Assembly (NCBI GenBank): GCA_016704145.1
Contig: JADJAS010000006.1
Location: forward strand, 1 to 64,000
Length of the DNA: 64,000 nucleotides
Reading direction: 5' to 3'
Source of the DNA: Rhodocyclaceae bacterium
Lineage (GTDB): Bacteria; Pseudomonadota; Gammaproteobacteria; Burkholderiales; Rhodocyclaceae
Below, piece by piece: positions 50,202 through 59,031 of the stretch. Positions within the stretch are counted from its first letter, which is position 1. Every line of letters begins with the position of its first letter. Below the pieces are notes generated by a model, which did no database searches, had not been told where the DNA came from, and worked only from the letters and a program-made list of their open reading frames with translations. The translations under genes and the position numbers were made by a program.

Positions 50202-51353
50202 TCAGATCCGGCGAAGGCGCTCGCCTGCCGCCGCCAGTGTCTCGTCGTTCTTGGCAAAGCAGAAGCGCACGACGCGGTCGTCGCGGCGGTCGGTGCTGAA
50301 CACCGAGACCGGAATCGCCGCCACACCCTGCTCGGTGGTCAGCCAGCGGCAAAACTCGGTATCGGCCATGTCGTTGATGGCGTCGTACCGGACAAGCTGG
50401 AAATAGGTGCCGGCACTTGGCAGCGGCCGGAAGCGCGAGCCGGCCAGTTGTGCGCGAAAGAAGTCGCGCTTGTGCTGGTAGAAGGCGGACAGGTCGTCGG
50501 CAAAGTCCGGCCGCGCGTTCATGAAATCGGCAATCGCCAGCTGCGAAGGATGATGCACGGTGAACACGACGAACTGGTGCGCCTTGCGGAACTCGGCCAT
50601 TAAGGCGCGCGGCGCCACGCAATAGGCGATCTTCCAGCCCGTGCAGTGGTAGGTCTTGCCGAAGCTCGAAATGACGAAACTGCGCTCGCGCAGCTCGGCA
50701 TGCCGGATGACGCTCTCATGGCGACCGCCGTCGAACACCATGTGCTCGTACACCTCGTCCGCGACGACGACGATATCGCTACCGCGCACCAGCGCCGCGA
50801 GTTCCGCCATGTCCTGCGCCGACCAGACGGTGGCGGTCGGATTGTGCGGCGTGTTGATGACGATCATGCGCGTCTTCGGGCCGATCAGCCCACGCACCTC
50901 GGCCCAGTCCGGGCGATAGTCCGGATGGCGCAGATGCGCCTCGATGACGCGGCCGCCGGCGAGCACCACGGAGGGCCCGTAGGAGTCGTACACCGGCGCG
51001 AAGACGATCACCTCGTCGCCAGGATGCACGCAGGCAGCGATGGCCGTGAAGATCGCCTGCGTGGCGCCCGCCGTCACCGTCACTTCGTGCTCGACATCGT
51101 AACGCGCGCCGTATAAACGCTCGACCTTGGCGGCGATCGCCTCGCGCAGTGCCGGCGTACCAGCCATTGGCGCGTACTGGTTGGCGCCCGCGGCCATGTG
51201 ATGCGCAACGCGCTCGGTCAGCAGCGTCGGCGGCGCGAAATCCGGGAACCCCTGCGACAGGTTGATGGCGCCATGCTCGGCCGCCAGCCGCGACATGACG
51301 GTGAAAATGGTGGTACCGACATCCGGCAGGCGCGAAGGCAAATTCGGACTCAT
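50202..51353 (-). CDS. ybdL: Methionine-type aminotransferase (class I/II)
   Basis: PLP aminotransferase of 383 residues: INLSQGFPDF at the start, NTPHNPTATVWS, ADEVYEHMVFDG, and the PLP lysine Lys233 in SSFGKTYHCTGWK. These match the YbdL/methionine aminotransferase branch. It starts 3 nt after the stop of the amidotransferase gene and precedes glcF by 21 nt, so it is cotranscribed. Confidence 0.9.
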   Translation of the reverse strand: MSPNLPSRLPDVGTTIFTVMSRLAAEHGAINLSQGFPDFAPPTLLTERVAHHMAAGANQYAPMAGTPALREAIAAKVERLYGARYDVEHEVTVTAGATQAIFTAIAACVHPGDEVIVFAPVYDSYGPSVVLAGGRVIEAHLRHPDYRPDWAEVRGLIGPKTRMIVINTPHNPTATVWSAQDMAELAALVRGSDIVVVADEVYEHMVFDGGRHESVIRHAELRERSFVISSFGKTYHCTGWKIAYCVAPRALMAEFRKAHQFVVFTVHHPSQLAIADFMNARPDFADDLSAFYQHKRDFFRAQLAGSRFRPLPSAGTYFQLVRYDAINDMADTEFCRWLTTEQGVAAIPVSVFSTDRRDDRVVRFCFAKNDETLAAAGERLRRI

Positions 51354-51356
51354 GGC

Positions 51357-53144
51357 TCAGTTTCCATCGACGTGGCGTTGCAGCCAGAATTCGAGCAGCG
51401 CCAGGTGCCAGACCTTGGCGCCCTGCAGGCGCGTGGTGTGGTCCATGGGTGCGGCGAGCAGCAGGTCGATCATCTCGCGCCGGAACAGTCGGCGCTGGCG
51501 ACACGCCGCGCTGTCGAGCACGCCGCGCATGAAGTCGAGGAACACCCCCTGCGGATACTTGAAGGCCGGCACCGGGAAATAACCTTTCGGCCGGTCGATC
51601 ACGCTGTCGGGAATCAGGCCGCGCGCGATGGCCTTGAGCGGCCACTTGCCGCCCTCCTTCAATTTGAGTTCGGGCGGCATGCTCATCGCCAGTTCGACCA
51701 TCTCGTGGTCGAGGAAAGGCACGCGCGCCTCCAGGCCCCAGGCCATGGTCATGTTATCCACGCGCTTGACCGGGTCGTCGACGATCAGCGTCGTCGCGTC
51801 GAAACGCAGCACCTGGTCGAGGAAGGTATCCGCATCCGGCTCGGTCAGCCGCGCGGCGACGAGCTCGCCGGTCACGTCGTCGACGGCATAAGGATCGGTG
51901 ACGGTGGCCAGATACTCGGCGTGGTCGCGGTCGAAGTAGTGGCGACTGAACTTCTCCAGCGGCGTGCCGGATTCCGCGTCCATCTTCGGATACCAGAAGT
52001 AGCCGCCGAACACTTCGTCGGCGCCCTGCCCGCTCATCACCACCTTCACCGACTGCGAGACGCGCTGCGCCAGCAGGTAGAAAGCCGCGACATCCTGGCT
52101 GACCATGGGTTCGGCCATCTGGTCGACCACCTCGGGCAGCGCGGCCAGCACCTCGGCATCCGGGATCAGATACTTGCGGTGCCGCGTGCGGAAGTGATTC
52201 GCCACGGCGTCGGAGTAGATGAACTCGTTGCCCGAATCGGCGCCTTCGAGGTCGAGATCGCCGAAACCGATGGAGAACGTCTGCACCTCGCGATGGCCGA
52301 GCTGGTCGAGCAGGCCGACCAGCAGGCTGGAATCGAGGCCGCCGGAGAGCAGCACGCCGACCGGCACGTCAGCGGCGGCCATCTGCCGCTCGACCGCCGC
52401 AAGCAGCGATGCGCGCACACGCACGATCCAGGCCTGTTCACCGAGCGGCATGGCGGGACGCTGCGCCTTGAGGTGCCAGTAGGGGCGGGTCTCGCTCTTG
52501 CCGTTCGCGTCCATGGTCATGAGATGGCCGGGCGCCAGCTTGCGCACCCCCTTCAGGATCGTGCGCGGCGCCGGCACCACGGCGTGCAATGTGAGATGGT
52601 GATGCAGCGCCAACGGGTCCAGCGTGGTATCGACGCCGCCCGCCGCCAGCAGCGCCGGCAACGTCGAGGCGAAGCGGAAGCGGCCCCCATCCTGTGAGTA
52701 GTACAACGGTTTGATGCCGGCGCGGTCACGGCCGAGGAACAGCGAGCGTTCGGCCTCGCTCCAGACCGCGAAGGCGAACATGCCGTTGAAGCGATCGACG
52801 CAATCCTCGCCCCAGGCGTGATAGCCCTTGAGGATGACTTCCGAGTCGCCCTCGGAGAAGAAGCGGTAGCCGAGCGCCGCCAGCTCGCGGCGCAGCTCGC
52901 GGTAGTTGTAGAGCGTGCCGTTGAAAACCAGCGTCAGGCCGAGCGCCTTGTCCACCATCGGCTGGTGCGAATGCGCTGAAAGGTCGATGATCGACAGCCG
53001 CCGATGGCCGAGAATCACGGGACCGTCGGCGTACACGCCTTCATGGTCCGGCCCGCGCCGCGCCAGGCGCGCCATCATGCGCGATAGACCCGCGAAGTCC
53101 GGCTCGCCGCCGTCGAATCTCAATTCACCGCAAATGCCGCACAT
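51357..53144 (-). CDS. N-acetylglutaminylglutamine amidotransferase-like enzyme
   Basis: Asparagine-synthetase-family amidotransferase of 595 residues: glutaminase domain with catalytic Cys2 (MCGICGELRF) and RGPDHEG, then the synthetase domain with the PP-loop LLSGGLDSSLLVGLL. The segments DEVFGGYFWYP and AVVPAPRTILKGVRKL and the length fit the osmolyte-forming NAGGN branch (asnO type) better than plain AsnB; this is from memory of the family. The partner NAGGN synthetase gene is not in the window. It opens the tight operon with ybdL and glcF. Confidence 0.82.
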   Translation of the reverse strand: MCGICGELRFDGGEPDFAGLSRMMARLARRGPDHEGVYADGPVILGHRRLSIIDLSAHSHQPMVDKALGLTLVFNGTLYNYRELRRELAALGYRFFSEGDSEVILKGYHAWGEDCVDRFNGMFAFAVWSEAERSLFLGRDRAGIKPLYYSQDGGRFRFASTLPALLAAGGVDTTLDPLALHHHLTLHAVVPAPRTILKGVRKLAPGHLMTMDANGKSETRPYWHLKAQRPAMPLGEQAWIVRVRASLLAAVERQMAAADVPVGVLLSGGLDSSLLVGLLDQLGHREVQTFSIGFGDLDLEGADSGNEFIYSDAVANHFRTRHRKYLIPDAEVLAALPEVVDQMAEPMVSQDVAAFYLLAQRVSQSVKVVMSGQGADEVFGGYFWYPKMDAESGTPLEKFSRHYFDRDHAEYLATVTDPYAVDDVTGELVAARLTEPDADTFLDQVLRFDATTLIVDDPVKRVDNMTMAWGLEARVPFLDHEMVELAMSMPPELKLKEGGKWPLKAIARGLIPDSVIDRPKGYFPVPAFKYPQGVFLDFMRGVLDSAACRQRRLFRREMIDLLLAAPMDHTTRLQGAKVWHLALLEFWLQRHVDGN

Positions 53145-53157
53145 CTCAGTTCATCCG

Positions 53158-53180
53158 AAAGTCAGTCATGGCGGTACGCC
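53158..53180 (+). repeat. Dispersed 23-nt motif, copy 16
   Basis: Perfect core and arms, intergenic, starting 13 nt upstream of the amidotransferase start in the gap between two divergent genes. With a G:U pair the stem reaches seven pairs (CATGGCG-GTA-CGCCGTG). Confidence 0.92.
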
Positions 53181-53333
53181 GTGCGCATCTCCAGCTTCGC
53201 GCCGTGGACACGCCGCACATCCCGGTCTAAGCTGCCGGTCGCGGCAGGACTCGCATAGGGGCGAGGCGAGGCAGTTCGCACCGGAAGGCACAATGGTATC
53301 CCAGCCGCGAGACCGAATCAGCACGGGAGGCTC

Positions 53334-53759
53334 ATGGACATCGAGCAATTCATGCGCGGCTACCAGGCCGCGTGGGAAAACCGCGACGGCGCGATGTTCG
53401 TTGCCCTGTTCACCGCCGACGGCGAATACCACAACACGCCATTCGCGGTGCAACGCGGACCGGCGCAGCTTGCCGAGTACTGGCGCCGCGTCAAGCTCCA
53501 GGAAGACGTGCGCGTCGATTACGACGTGCTGTCCTCGTCCGCGACCGGCGGCATCGCCCATTGGCGCACCACCTACCAGGTCGCCTCCGAGGAACTTTTC
53601 CAGATCTGGGCCAGGTCGACCGGCACGGGGCTACCGGCCCGCCAGCCCGGCGATCCGCTGCCACGCATGATCCTCGACGGCATGCTCCAGGCCGAGTTCG
53701 ACGGCGGCCTGTGCCGCCGCTGCGACATCTGGTGGCACAGCATGCCCGAAGCAGGCTGA
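53334..53759 (+). CDS. NTF2-like protein of unknown function
   Basis: A 141-residue protein: MDIEQFMRGYQAAWENRDGAMFVALFTADGEY and LAEYWRR are the helices and first strand of an NTF2-like cone, and the C-terminus has CRRCDIWWHSMP. A possible C-x2-C lies near the end. Function not known. GGGAGGCTC precedes the ATG. It is the only plus-strand gene between 49 and 62 kb and interrupts the glc region. Confidence 0.85.
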   Translation: MDIEQFMRGYQAAWENRDGAMFVALFTADGEYHNTPFAVQRGPAQLAEYWRRVKLQEDVRVDYDVLSSSATGGIAHWRTTYQVASEELFQIWARSTGTGLPARQPGDPLPRMILDGMLQAEFDGGLCRRCDIWWHSMPEAG

Positions 53760-53774
53760 CGAATTCGTCCCCGA

Positions 53775-54119
53775 CTACCTGATCGCCAGCAACTCCACCT
53801 CGAATACCAGCGTCGCGTTGGGCGGAATCACGCCGCCGGCGCCGCGCGCGCCGTAGCCGAGCTGCGGCGGAATGGTCAGCTTGCGCGAGCCGCCGACCTT
53901 CATGCCCTGCACGCCCTCATCCCAGCCGGCAATGACATGCCGCGCGGCAAGCGGGAATTCGAAGGGCTCGTTGCGGTCCTTGCTCGAATCGAACTTGCGG
54001 CCGTCGGTCAGCCAGCCGGTGTAATGCACGGACACGGTCTGGCCGGCGCGCGCCTCGTCGCCGCTGCCGACGCTCAGGTCTTCGATGATCAGGCCGCTGT
54101 CGGTGGTGAGGGTGGACAT
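53775..54119 (-). CDS. FKBP-type peptidyl-prolyl cis-trans isomerase
   Basis: A single-domain 114-residue FKBP (VSVHYTGWLTDGRKFDSSKDR, EGVQGMKVGGSRKLTIPPQLGYG and FEVELLAI), without signal peptide, so cytoplasmic. The ATG at 54119 has GGAAG upstream; the frame to 54434 is antisense-type shadow of glcE and was rejected. 19 nt after glcE, so cotranscribed. Confidence 0.93.
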   Translation of the reverse strand: MSTLTTDSGLIIEDLSVGSGDEARAGQTVSVHYTGWLTDGRKFDSSKDRNEPFEFPLAARHVIAGWDEGVQGMKVGGSRKLTIPPQLGYGARGAGGVIPPNATLVFEVELLAIR

Positions 54120-54138
54120 GGAACTTCCTTTCGTGGGG

Positions 54139-55188
54139 TCAGAAATCGGGATACAGGCGACCGGGGTTGAAGACGCCGCGTGGGTCGAATGCGGCCTTGA
54201 GCCGCTTGTGTATTGCCATGAGCGGTGCGGGCAGCGGCTGGAAAACGCCGGCGGTTTTATCGCCGCCGCGAAACAGCACCGCGTGGCCGCCGGCCACGCT
54301 CGCGGCTTTCCGCGCGACGGAGACATCGCCACGCCACCAGCGCTGGCTGCCGCCCCATTCGATGATCTGCTCGCCGGGCAAGTCGAGCGGCGGCGCGATC
54401 GAGGGCACCGACAAGCGCGGCAGTGCATCGTCACTCGCGAAGAAATCGCATCGATGCTGGCGCAGCGCCTCCCAGAATGCGGCGCCTTGGTCGATGAACT
54501 CGCCGCCGAGCTTTGCGCGCGCCGCCGCGACGGCCGCGCGCGCGCCGGCGAGACGCACGGTTAATACGTCATCCTGCCAGCAGGTCGCGGCGATGGGCAG
54601 CGGCTTGTCAGCCCAGGCGTTCATCGCCTCGATGGCCTTGCCCTGCGGCATCTCGAAGCGCAAAGTCGCTTCCGCCACCGGGCGCGGCAGTACCTTCAGC
54701 GAGACTTCGAGGATCAGGCCGAGCGTGCCGAGGCTGCCTGCCATCAGGCGCGCGACGTCGAAACCGGCGACGTTCTTCATCACCTGGCCACCGAAAGTCA
54801 GCCGTCGCGACTCGCCATCCATGACTTCAACGCCGAGCACGAAATCGCGCAGCGAACCGACGGCGCCGCGGCGCGGCCCCGAGAGGCCGGCGGCGACGAC
54901 GCCGCCCAACGTTGCCGGCTCACCGAAAGATGGCGGCTCGAAGGGCAGGCATTGCTCCCGCACCGCCAGCGCGGCCTCGACCTCCGCGAGCGGTGTGCCG
55001 CAACGCGCGGTAATCACCAGTTCGGTCGGCTCGTAGGCAACGATGCCGGCATGCGCACGCGTGTCGAGGAGGTCGCCGACCAAGGCATTACCGTAGAAAT
55101 CCTTGCTGCCGCCGCCGCGAATGCATAGCGGCTTGGCGGGGCTCGCGGCGCGGATACGTTCGGCGAATGAGTCCGTGATGTCGGCCAT
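54139..55188 (-). CDS. glcE: Glycolate oxidase FAD-binding subunit
   Basis: FAD-binding oxidase subunit of 349 residues: CIRGGGSKDFYGN and the PCMH FAD-binding core with ATLGGVVAAGLSGPRRGAVG and GVEVMDGE. The ATG overlaps the glcD stop (TGATG), so the subunits are made in step. Copy 17 of the dispersed motif encodes ESRRLTFGGQ. Together with glcD and the distant glcF it forms glycolate oxidase, which converts glycolate to glyoxylate. Confidence 0.92.
   Translation of the reverse strand: MADITDSFAERIRAASPAKPLCIRGGGSKDFYGNALVGDLLDTRAHAGIVAYEPTELVITARCGTPLAEVEAALAVREQCLPFEPPSFGEPATLGGVVAAGLSGPRRGAVGSLRDFVLGVEVMDGESRRLTFGGQVMKNVAGFDVARLMAGSLGTLGLILEVSLKVLPRPVAEATLRFEMPQGKAIEAMNAWADKPLPIAATCWQDDVLTVRLAGARAAVAAARAKLGGEFIDQGAAFWEALRQHRCDFFASDDALPRLSVPSIAPPLDLPGEQIIEWGGSQRWWRGDVSVARKAASVAGGHAVLFRGGDKTAGVFQPLPAPLMAIHKRLKAAFDPRGVFNPGRLYPDF
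54794..54816 (+). repeat. Dispersed 23-nt motif, copy 17
   Basis: Perfect core, arms CGCG (3 of 4) and CGCC. Inside glcE on the opposite strand, read as S-R-R-L-T-F. Confidence 0.78.
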
Positions 55189-56690
55189 CAGAAGCGCTCG
55201 ATGTCGGGGAACTTGAGCTCGCCGGCATGCACGTGCATGCGGCCCAGTTCGGCGCAGCGATGCAGCGTCGGCACCGCCTTGCCGGGATTGAGCAGCCCGG
55301 CCGGGTCGAAAGCGGCCTTGACGCGATGGAAGGCCGAGAGCTCCGCGCTGTCGAACTGCGCGCACATGCCGGGCAGCTTTTCGAAGCCGACGCCGTGCTC
55401 GCCGGTCACCGTGCCACCGAACTTCACCGAGAGTTCGAGAATCTCCGCGCCGAACCTTTCCGTGCGCTCGAGTTCGCCGGGCACGTTGGCATCGTAGAGG
55501 ATCAGCGGATGCAGGTTGCCGTCGCCAGCGTGGAAGACGTTGATGCAGCGCAGGCCGTATTTCCGCTCCATCCCGGCGATGGCGCGCAGCATGTCGCCGA
55601 GGCGCTTCCTCGGGATGGTGCCGTCCATGCAGTAGTAGTCGGCCGAAATGCGCCCGGCGGCGGGAAACGCCGCCTTGCGGCCGGCCCAGAACCTGAGCCG
55701 CTCCGCCTCGTCCGTCGACACGCGGATGCCGGTGGCGCCGCAGCCTTCCAGCACCGCCCGCATGCGGGTGATTTCCTCCTCGACTTCCTCCGGCGTGCCG
55801 TCGGACTCGCAAAGCAGTATTGCTTCGGCGTTCAAATCGTAGCCCGCCTTGACGAAGGGCTCGACCGCCGCCGTGGCCGGCTGGTCCATCATCTCCAGCC
55901 CGGCCGGAATGATGCCCGAGCCGATGATCGCGGCCACCGCGTCGCCGGCCTTTTGCACGTCGTCGAAGGAGGCCATGATGACGCGCGCGACTTCCGGCTT
56001 CGGCACCAGCTTCACCGTCACCTCCGTGACCACGGCCAGCAGGCCTTCCGAGCCGATCATCAGCGCCAGCAGGTCGTAGCCGGGTGCGTCCAGTGCGTGC
56101 GATCCCAATTCGATGGCCTCGCCTTCGATGGTCACGCCGCGCACGCGCAGCACGTTGTGCACCGTCAGGCCATATTTCAGGCAATGCACGCCGCCGGCGT
56201 TCTCGGCGACATTGCCACCGATGCTGCACGCGATCTGCGAGCTGGGGTCGGGCGCGTAATAGAGGCCATGAGGCGCCGCGGCCTCGGAGATGGCCAGGTT
56301 GCGTACCCCTGGCTCGACCACGGCGACGCGCGCCACGGGATCGAGATGCAGGATGCGCTTCATCTTGGCGAGGCTCAGGACGATACCGTGCTCGTGCGGC
56401 AGCACGCCGGCCGACAGGCCGGTGCCCGAGCCGCGCGCAACGACGGGCACGCCGAGCCGGTGGCAAGTCTTCAGCACCGCCGCCACCTGCGCCTCGTTCT
56501 CGGCCAGCACCACCGCCAGCGGCAGGCGACGATAGGCGGAGAGGCCGTCGCACTCGTAGGGCTTGAGGTCCTCGGGGTCGGCGAGCAGGTTCGCCGCCGG
56601 CACCTGGCGGACGAGTTCGGCGATCAGCGCGACTCGATCGACGTCGCTGAAATCCTGGTCGCGCTCGGCAACGTGGTGGCGGGAAGGCAT
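55188..56690 (-). CDS. glcD: Glycolate oxidase subunit, FAD-linked
   Basis: Catalytic flavoprotein of 500 residues: PCMH FAD domain (VARGSGTGLSAGVLPHEHG, CSIGGNVAENAGGVHCLKYG) and the FAD-oxidase C-terminal domain with HAGDGNLHPLI and TGEHGVGFEKL. Full length for GlcD. Coupled to glcE, with 9 nt from the upstream 341-residue conserved gene. Confidence 0.95.
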   Translation of the reverse strand: MPSRHHVAERDQDFSDVDRVALIAELVRQVPAANLLADPEDLKPYECDGLSAYRRLPLAVVLAENEAQVAAVLKTCHRLGVPVVARGSGTGLSAGVLPHEHGIVLSLAKMKRILHLDPVARVAVVEPGVRNLAISEAAAPHGLYYAPDPSSQIACSIGGNVAENAGGVHCLKYGLTVHNVLRVRGVTIEGEAIELGSHALDAPGYDLLALMIGSEGLLAVVTEVTVKLVPKPEVARVIMASFDDVQKAGDAVAAIIGSGIIPAGLEMMDQPATAAVEPFVKAGYDLNAEAILLCESDGTPEEVEEEITRMRAVLEGCGATGIRVSTDEAERLRFWAGRKAAFPAAGRISADYYCMDGTIPRKRLGDMLRAIAGMERKYGLRCINVFHAGDGNLHPLILYDANVPGELERTERFGAEILELSVKFGGTVTGEHGVGFEKLPGMCAQFDSAELSAFHRVKAAFDPAGLLNPGKAVPTLHRCAELGRMHVHAGELKFPDIERF

Positions 56691-56699
56691 GCTGCGATT

Positions 56700-57725
56700 C
56701 TACAAGGCGATCGCAGCGACATCGCCGGCCAGGGCGGCAATGCCCGCTTCGTCGAGCCCGAGCAGCCGGCGCGCGGCCTGCTCCCAGTGCGACGCGCCCG
56801 CTGCGACGGCGGCGCGCAGCGGCGCGTCGCCATCACTGACTTTGGCGTAGGCTGCCGCCAGCCGCGGAAAGAGGTCGCGCCGCAGGCCATCGAAGTTGGC
56901 GAACCAGAAATGCAGCGAGGCATCATTGCCGGCGGCCAGCAGCGCCGGCAGCGTGGACAGGCAATCGGCCAGGTTGTCGCGCACGGCGCGGGCGACGAGT
57001 TCGGCGCGCTTCGTGGTGAAACCGGCGATCATCTGCTCCCAGGCTGGCCCCAGCAGGCATCCCGCCGCGTGCTCGCCGCGCTCGTGCAGGATCAATGTCT
57101 CGACTTCGCGGTCGGTCATGCGCGCCAGCGCCGCGGCCGGATCATCCGCGTAACCGTGGGCGGCCAGCGCCCGCGCCATGGCGCCGGGCTGCTGCTTCAC
57201 GCCCCAAGCCTCGGCCTTCTCCCACAGCCACTGGCGCAGCGCCTCGCGGCGCACGATCACCGTGCCACCCTGCAAGGCGGCGGGAATGGCCGTCAGGTCG
57301 CGCGCGTATTCGCAGTCGCAGACCAGCACCGTCAGTCCGTCGTGACTTTCCAGGCGCCCCAGGCGGCCAAGGAAGAAGTGCGGCTTGCGGAAGCGGCCAA
57401 TGCCGGCGCCATAAACCAGCCCGGCCGGCAGCAGCACCGCATTGACGGCGGCGGCGGCGAAGGGGTCGTGCCAGGCGTCGGCCAGCGGCAGCGGCCGAAA
57501 GTCGTCCTCGGCCAGCGTTTCCCAGAGCGCCTCGCGCTCGGCGATCCAGCGGCCGACATCCTGGCGCGGCGGCGGCACGCCGGGCGGTAGGTCGTGCTCC
57601 CAGCGGTAAAACTCGCGCATCTCCAGCAAGTAGGCGCACAGCGTCATCTCGCGGGCGTGGCGCGCGTCGGCGATGTGGCAGTTGTGCTGCACCGCTTCGA
57701 GCAGCGGCGCCAGGCCGGCGATCAT
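56700..57725 (-). CDS. Conserved protein of unknown function (Sfum_1244-like)
   Basis: A 341-residue soluble protein with CHIADARHAREMTLCAYLLEMREFY at the start and FRKPHFFLGRL in the middle; His and Cys residues could bind a metal. From memory it resembles the uncharacterised Sfum_1244 family found near glcD in Rhodocyclales. Function unknown. It overlaps the gene before it (ATGA). Copy 18 of the dispersed motif encodes AKVSDGDAP. Confidence 0.75.
   Translation of the reverse strand: MIAGLAPLLEAVQHNCHIADARHAREMTLCAYLLEMREFYRWEHDLPPGVPPPRQDVGRWIAEREALWETLAEDDFRPLPLADAWHDPFAAAAVNAVLLPAGLVYGAGIGRFRKPHFFLGRLGRLESHDGLTVLVCDCEYARDLTAIPAALQGGTVIVRREALRQWLWEKAEAWGVKQQPGAMARALAAHGYADDPAAALARMTDREVETLILHERGEHAAGCLLGPAWEQMIAGFTTKRAELVARAVRDNLADCLSTLPALLAAGNDASLHFWFANFDGLRRDLFPRLAAAYAKVSDGDAPLRAAVAAGASHWEQAARRLLGLDEAGIAALAGDVAAIAL
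56821..56843 (-). repeat. Dispersed 23-nt motif, copy 18
   Basis: Perfect core and arms on the minus strand. Inside the 341-residue gene in the K-V-S-D-G-D-A-P frame. Confidence 0.9.
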
Positions 57726-58159
57726 GGCCGGCGTTTCCGCGGCTGAAAGGCGGCGACGCCCTTGACGATCGCCGAAAACGGCAGCGCGGCCAGATCGCCG
57801 TGCCGTGCTCGCGCCAGCAGCACCAGCCGATGCACGTCGGGCGCCGGCGCCTCGGCATCGAGCACGTCACGCAAGCCAGCGAGACCGCCGCACTGGATTT
57901 TCATCACCATGGCGTGCGGCAGGATGCGCCGGGTGTTGGCGAGGCGCAACGCGAAGGCTGACTTTTCGCGCAGCAGGCCGGCCAGTTGGCCGCATTCGGC
58001 GCGCGCCACCGGCGACGTGCAGGCAATGCTCTCGCGTTCGGCCAGCGCGTGGTGACTGGCCAGCTGGCAGACGGCGCAGCGCGCCAGCAATGCCCGCTCG
58101 AAGACGCAGGGCAGCCGATTGACGCCGCCGCGGGCGGAACGATACGCCGCTTCGTCCAT
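57722..58159 (-). CDS. Small cysteine-containing protein of unknown function
   Basis: A 145-residue protein with an N-terminal set of cysteines (LARCAVCQLASHH, then SIACTS and AECGQL) that could hold zinc or an iron-sulfur cluster, and a helical C-terminal half. Family not recognised. Its stop overlaps the next gene, and it starts 3 nt after the 77-residue gene, so it belongs to the same operon. Copy 19 of the dispersed motif is inside. Confidence 0.7.
   Translation of the reverse strand: MDEAAYRSARGGVNRLPCVFERALLARCAVCQLASHHALAERESIACTSPVARAECGQLAGLLREKSAFALRLANTRRILPHAMVMKIQCGGLAGLRDVLDAEAPAPDVHRLVLLARARHGDLAALPFSAIVKGVAAFQPRKRRP
57943..57965 (-). repeat. Dispersed 23-nt motif, copy 19
   Basis: Perfect core on the minus strand, arms CGCG (3 of 4) and CGCC. 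Inside the 145-residue gene, read in the third frame as E-K-S-A-F-A. Confidence 0.72.
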
Positions 58160-58162
58160 CGA

Positions 58163-58396
58163 CTACCAGTCATCGCCGGTCAACGGCTCGCCTTCGCGCA
58201 CCTGGTTGAGCAAGTCCTCGGCCTGCAGCTCGTTCTCGGCGAAGATCACTTTCACCAGCGTGCCGGCCGGCAGATCGGAGGCCTGGCGCAGGCGCTTGGC
58301 CTCGGCCGAGGCATGCTTGAAGAAGCCGAACTCGGTGATCTTCTCCAACTGCTTGACCGGTCCGACCTGGGTGACGCGATACAGGTAATAAGGCAT
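58163..58396 (-). CDS. Small conserved protein of unknown function
   Basis: 77 residues opening MPYYLYRVTQVGPVKQLEK; basic-acidic, with a KHASAEAKRLRQ helix and a DLPAGTLVKVIFAENELQAEDLL segment. No signal peptide or membrane segment. It looks like a conserved proteobacterial small protein, function unknown. GGAGAGGAACAC precedes the ATG at 58396, which rules out the longer frame to 58480. Confidence 0.75.
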   Translation of the reverse strand: MPYYLYRVTQVGPVKQLEKITEFGFFKHASAEAKRLRQASDLPAGTLVKVIFAENELQAEDLLNQVREGEPLTGDDW

Positions 58397-58418
58397 TGCG
58401 TGTTCCTCTCCATGGTCT

Positions 58419-58778
58419 TCAATCGACGTAGCGTTTGCTTTCCCCGCGGCGTCCGGGCCGGCTCTTCTGGATGATGACACCCTTGACGCACGCGAGGTCC
58501 GGGATAAGCGAGGCCGGATAGGCGGGATTCAGGGCGCGCAATTCCCAGCCGGCATCTGTCCGCGCCAGTTGCCGGAAAATCCATTCGCCGTCGAATTGCG
58601 CCAACACGTAGGAACCCTCCGTCGCCAGTCCCTCGGGTTCGATGATGATCACTTCGCCCTCGCGGAACTCCGGCGCCATGCTATCGCCGAGCACCATCAG
58701 CGCGAAGGCTTCGGCGCCGGCGCATTCCTCGCCGGCCTCGACGGCCGGCGCAATCGGAATCACGCGATTCGCCGTCAT
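58419..58778 (-). CDS. S24/LexA-type C-terminal domain protein lacking the catalytic lysine
   Basis: A protein of 119 residues from ATG 58778 (or about 145 from TTG 58856) consisting only of an S24 self-cleavage domain: VLGDSMAPEFREGE with Ser33 matches the LexA/UmuD serine. The lysine expected in the DGExxxK(R/Q)L strand is Arg69 (DGEWIFRQL). There is no N-terminal helix-turn-helix. It may be a degenerate repressor or UmuD-like fragment; the serine alone should not cleave. Confidence 0.72.
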   Translation of the reverse strand: MTANRVIPIAPAVEAGEECAGAEAFALMVLGDSMAPEFREGEVIIIEPEGLATEGSYVLAQFDGEWIFRQLARTDAGWELRALNPAYPASLIPDLACVKGVIIQKSRPGRRGESKRYVD

Positions 58779-58949
58779 GGCATGCTGCACCGCAATAGCG
58801 GCCAGGGGTGCGAAAGCGTCGAATTGCGCCGGATTTGTGTTCTTGATCCGGAACAAGAAAGCTCGATTTCCATCGTATGCCGCTTGACTCCGGTATCCTG
58901 CTTTCGTACTATGACTTCCGTAATACAGATTGACCCGGGGGGCCGCCCC

Positions 58950-58992
58950 GGGCCGGCGTGTCGGGAATTGTGCCCGACGATGCGACCGGCCC
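58950..58992. terminator. Large hairpin in the reductase-S24 gap
   Basis: GGGCCGG (58950-58956) pairs with CCGGCCC (58986-58992), and inside it GTCGGG (58960-58965) pairs with CCCGAC (58973-58978). It lies in the 253-nt gap downstream of the reductase gene and probably ends its transcript; no T run follows. The rest of the gap (58779-59031) shows nothing else I can name. Confidence 0.5.
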
Positions 58993-59031
58993 GCCGCGGC
59001 CCCCCAACCTTTTTGGCGCGCGCCGACGGCA

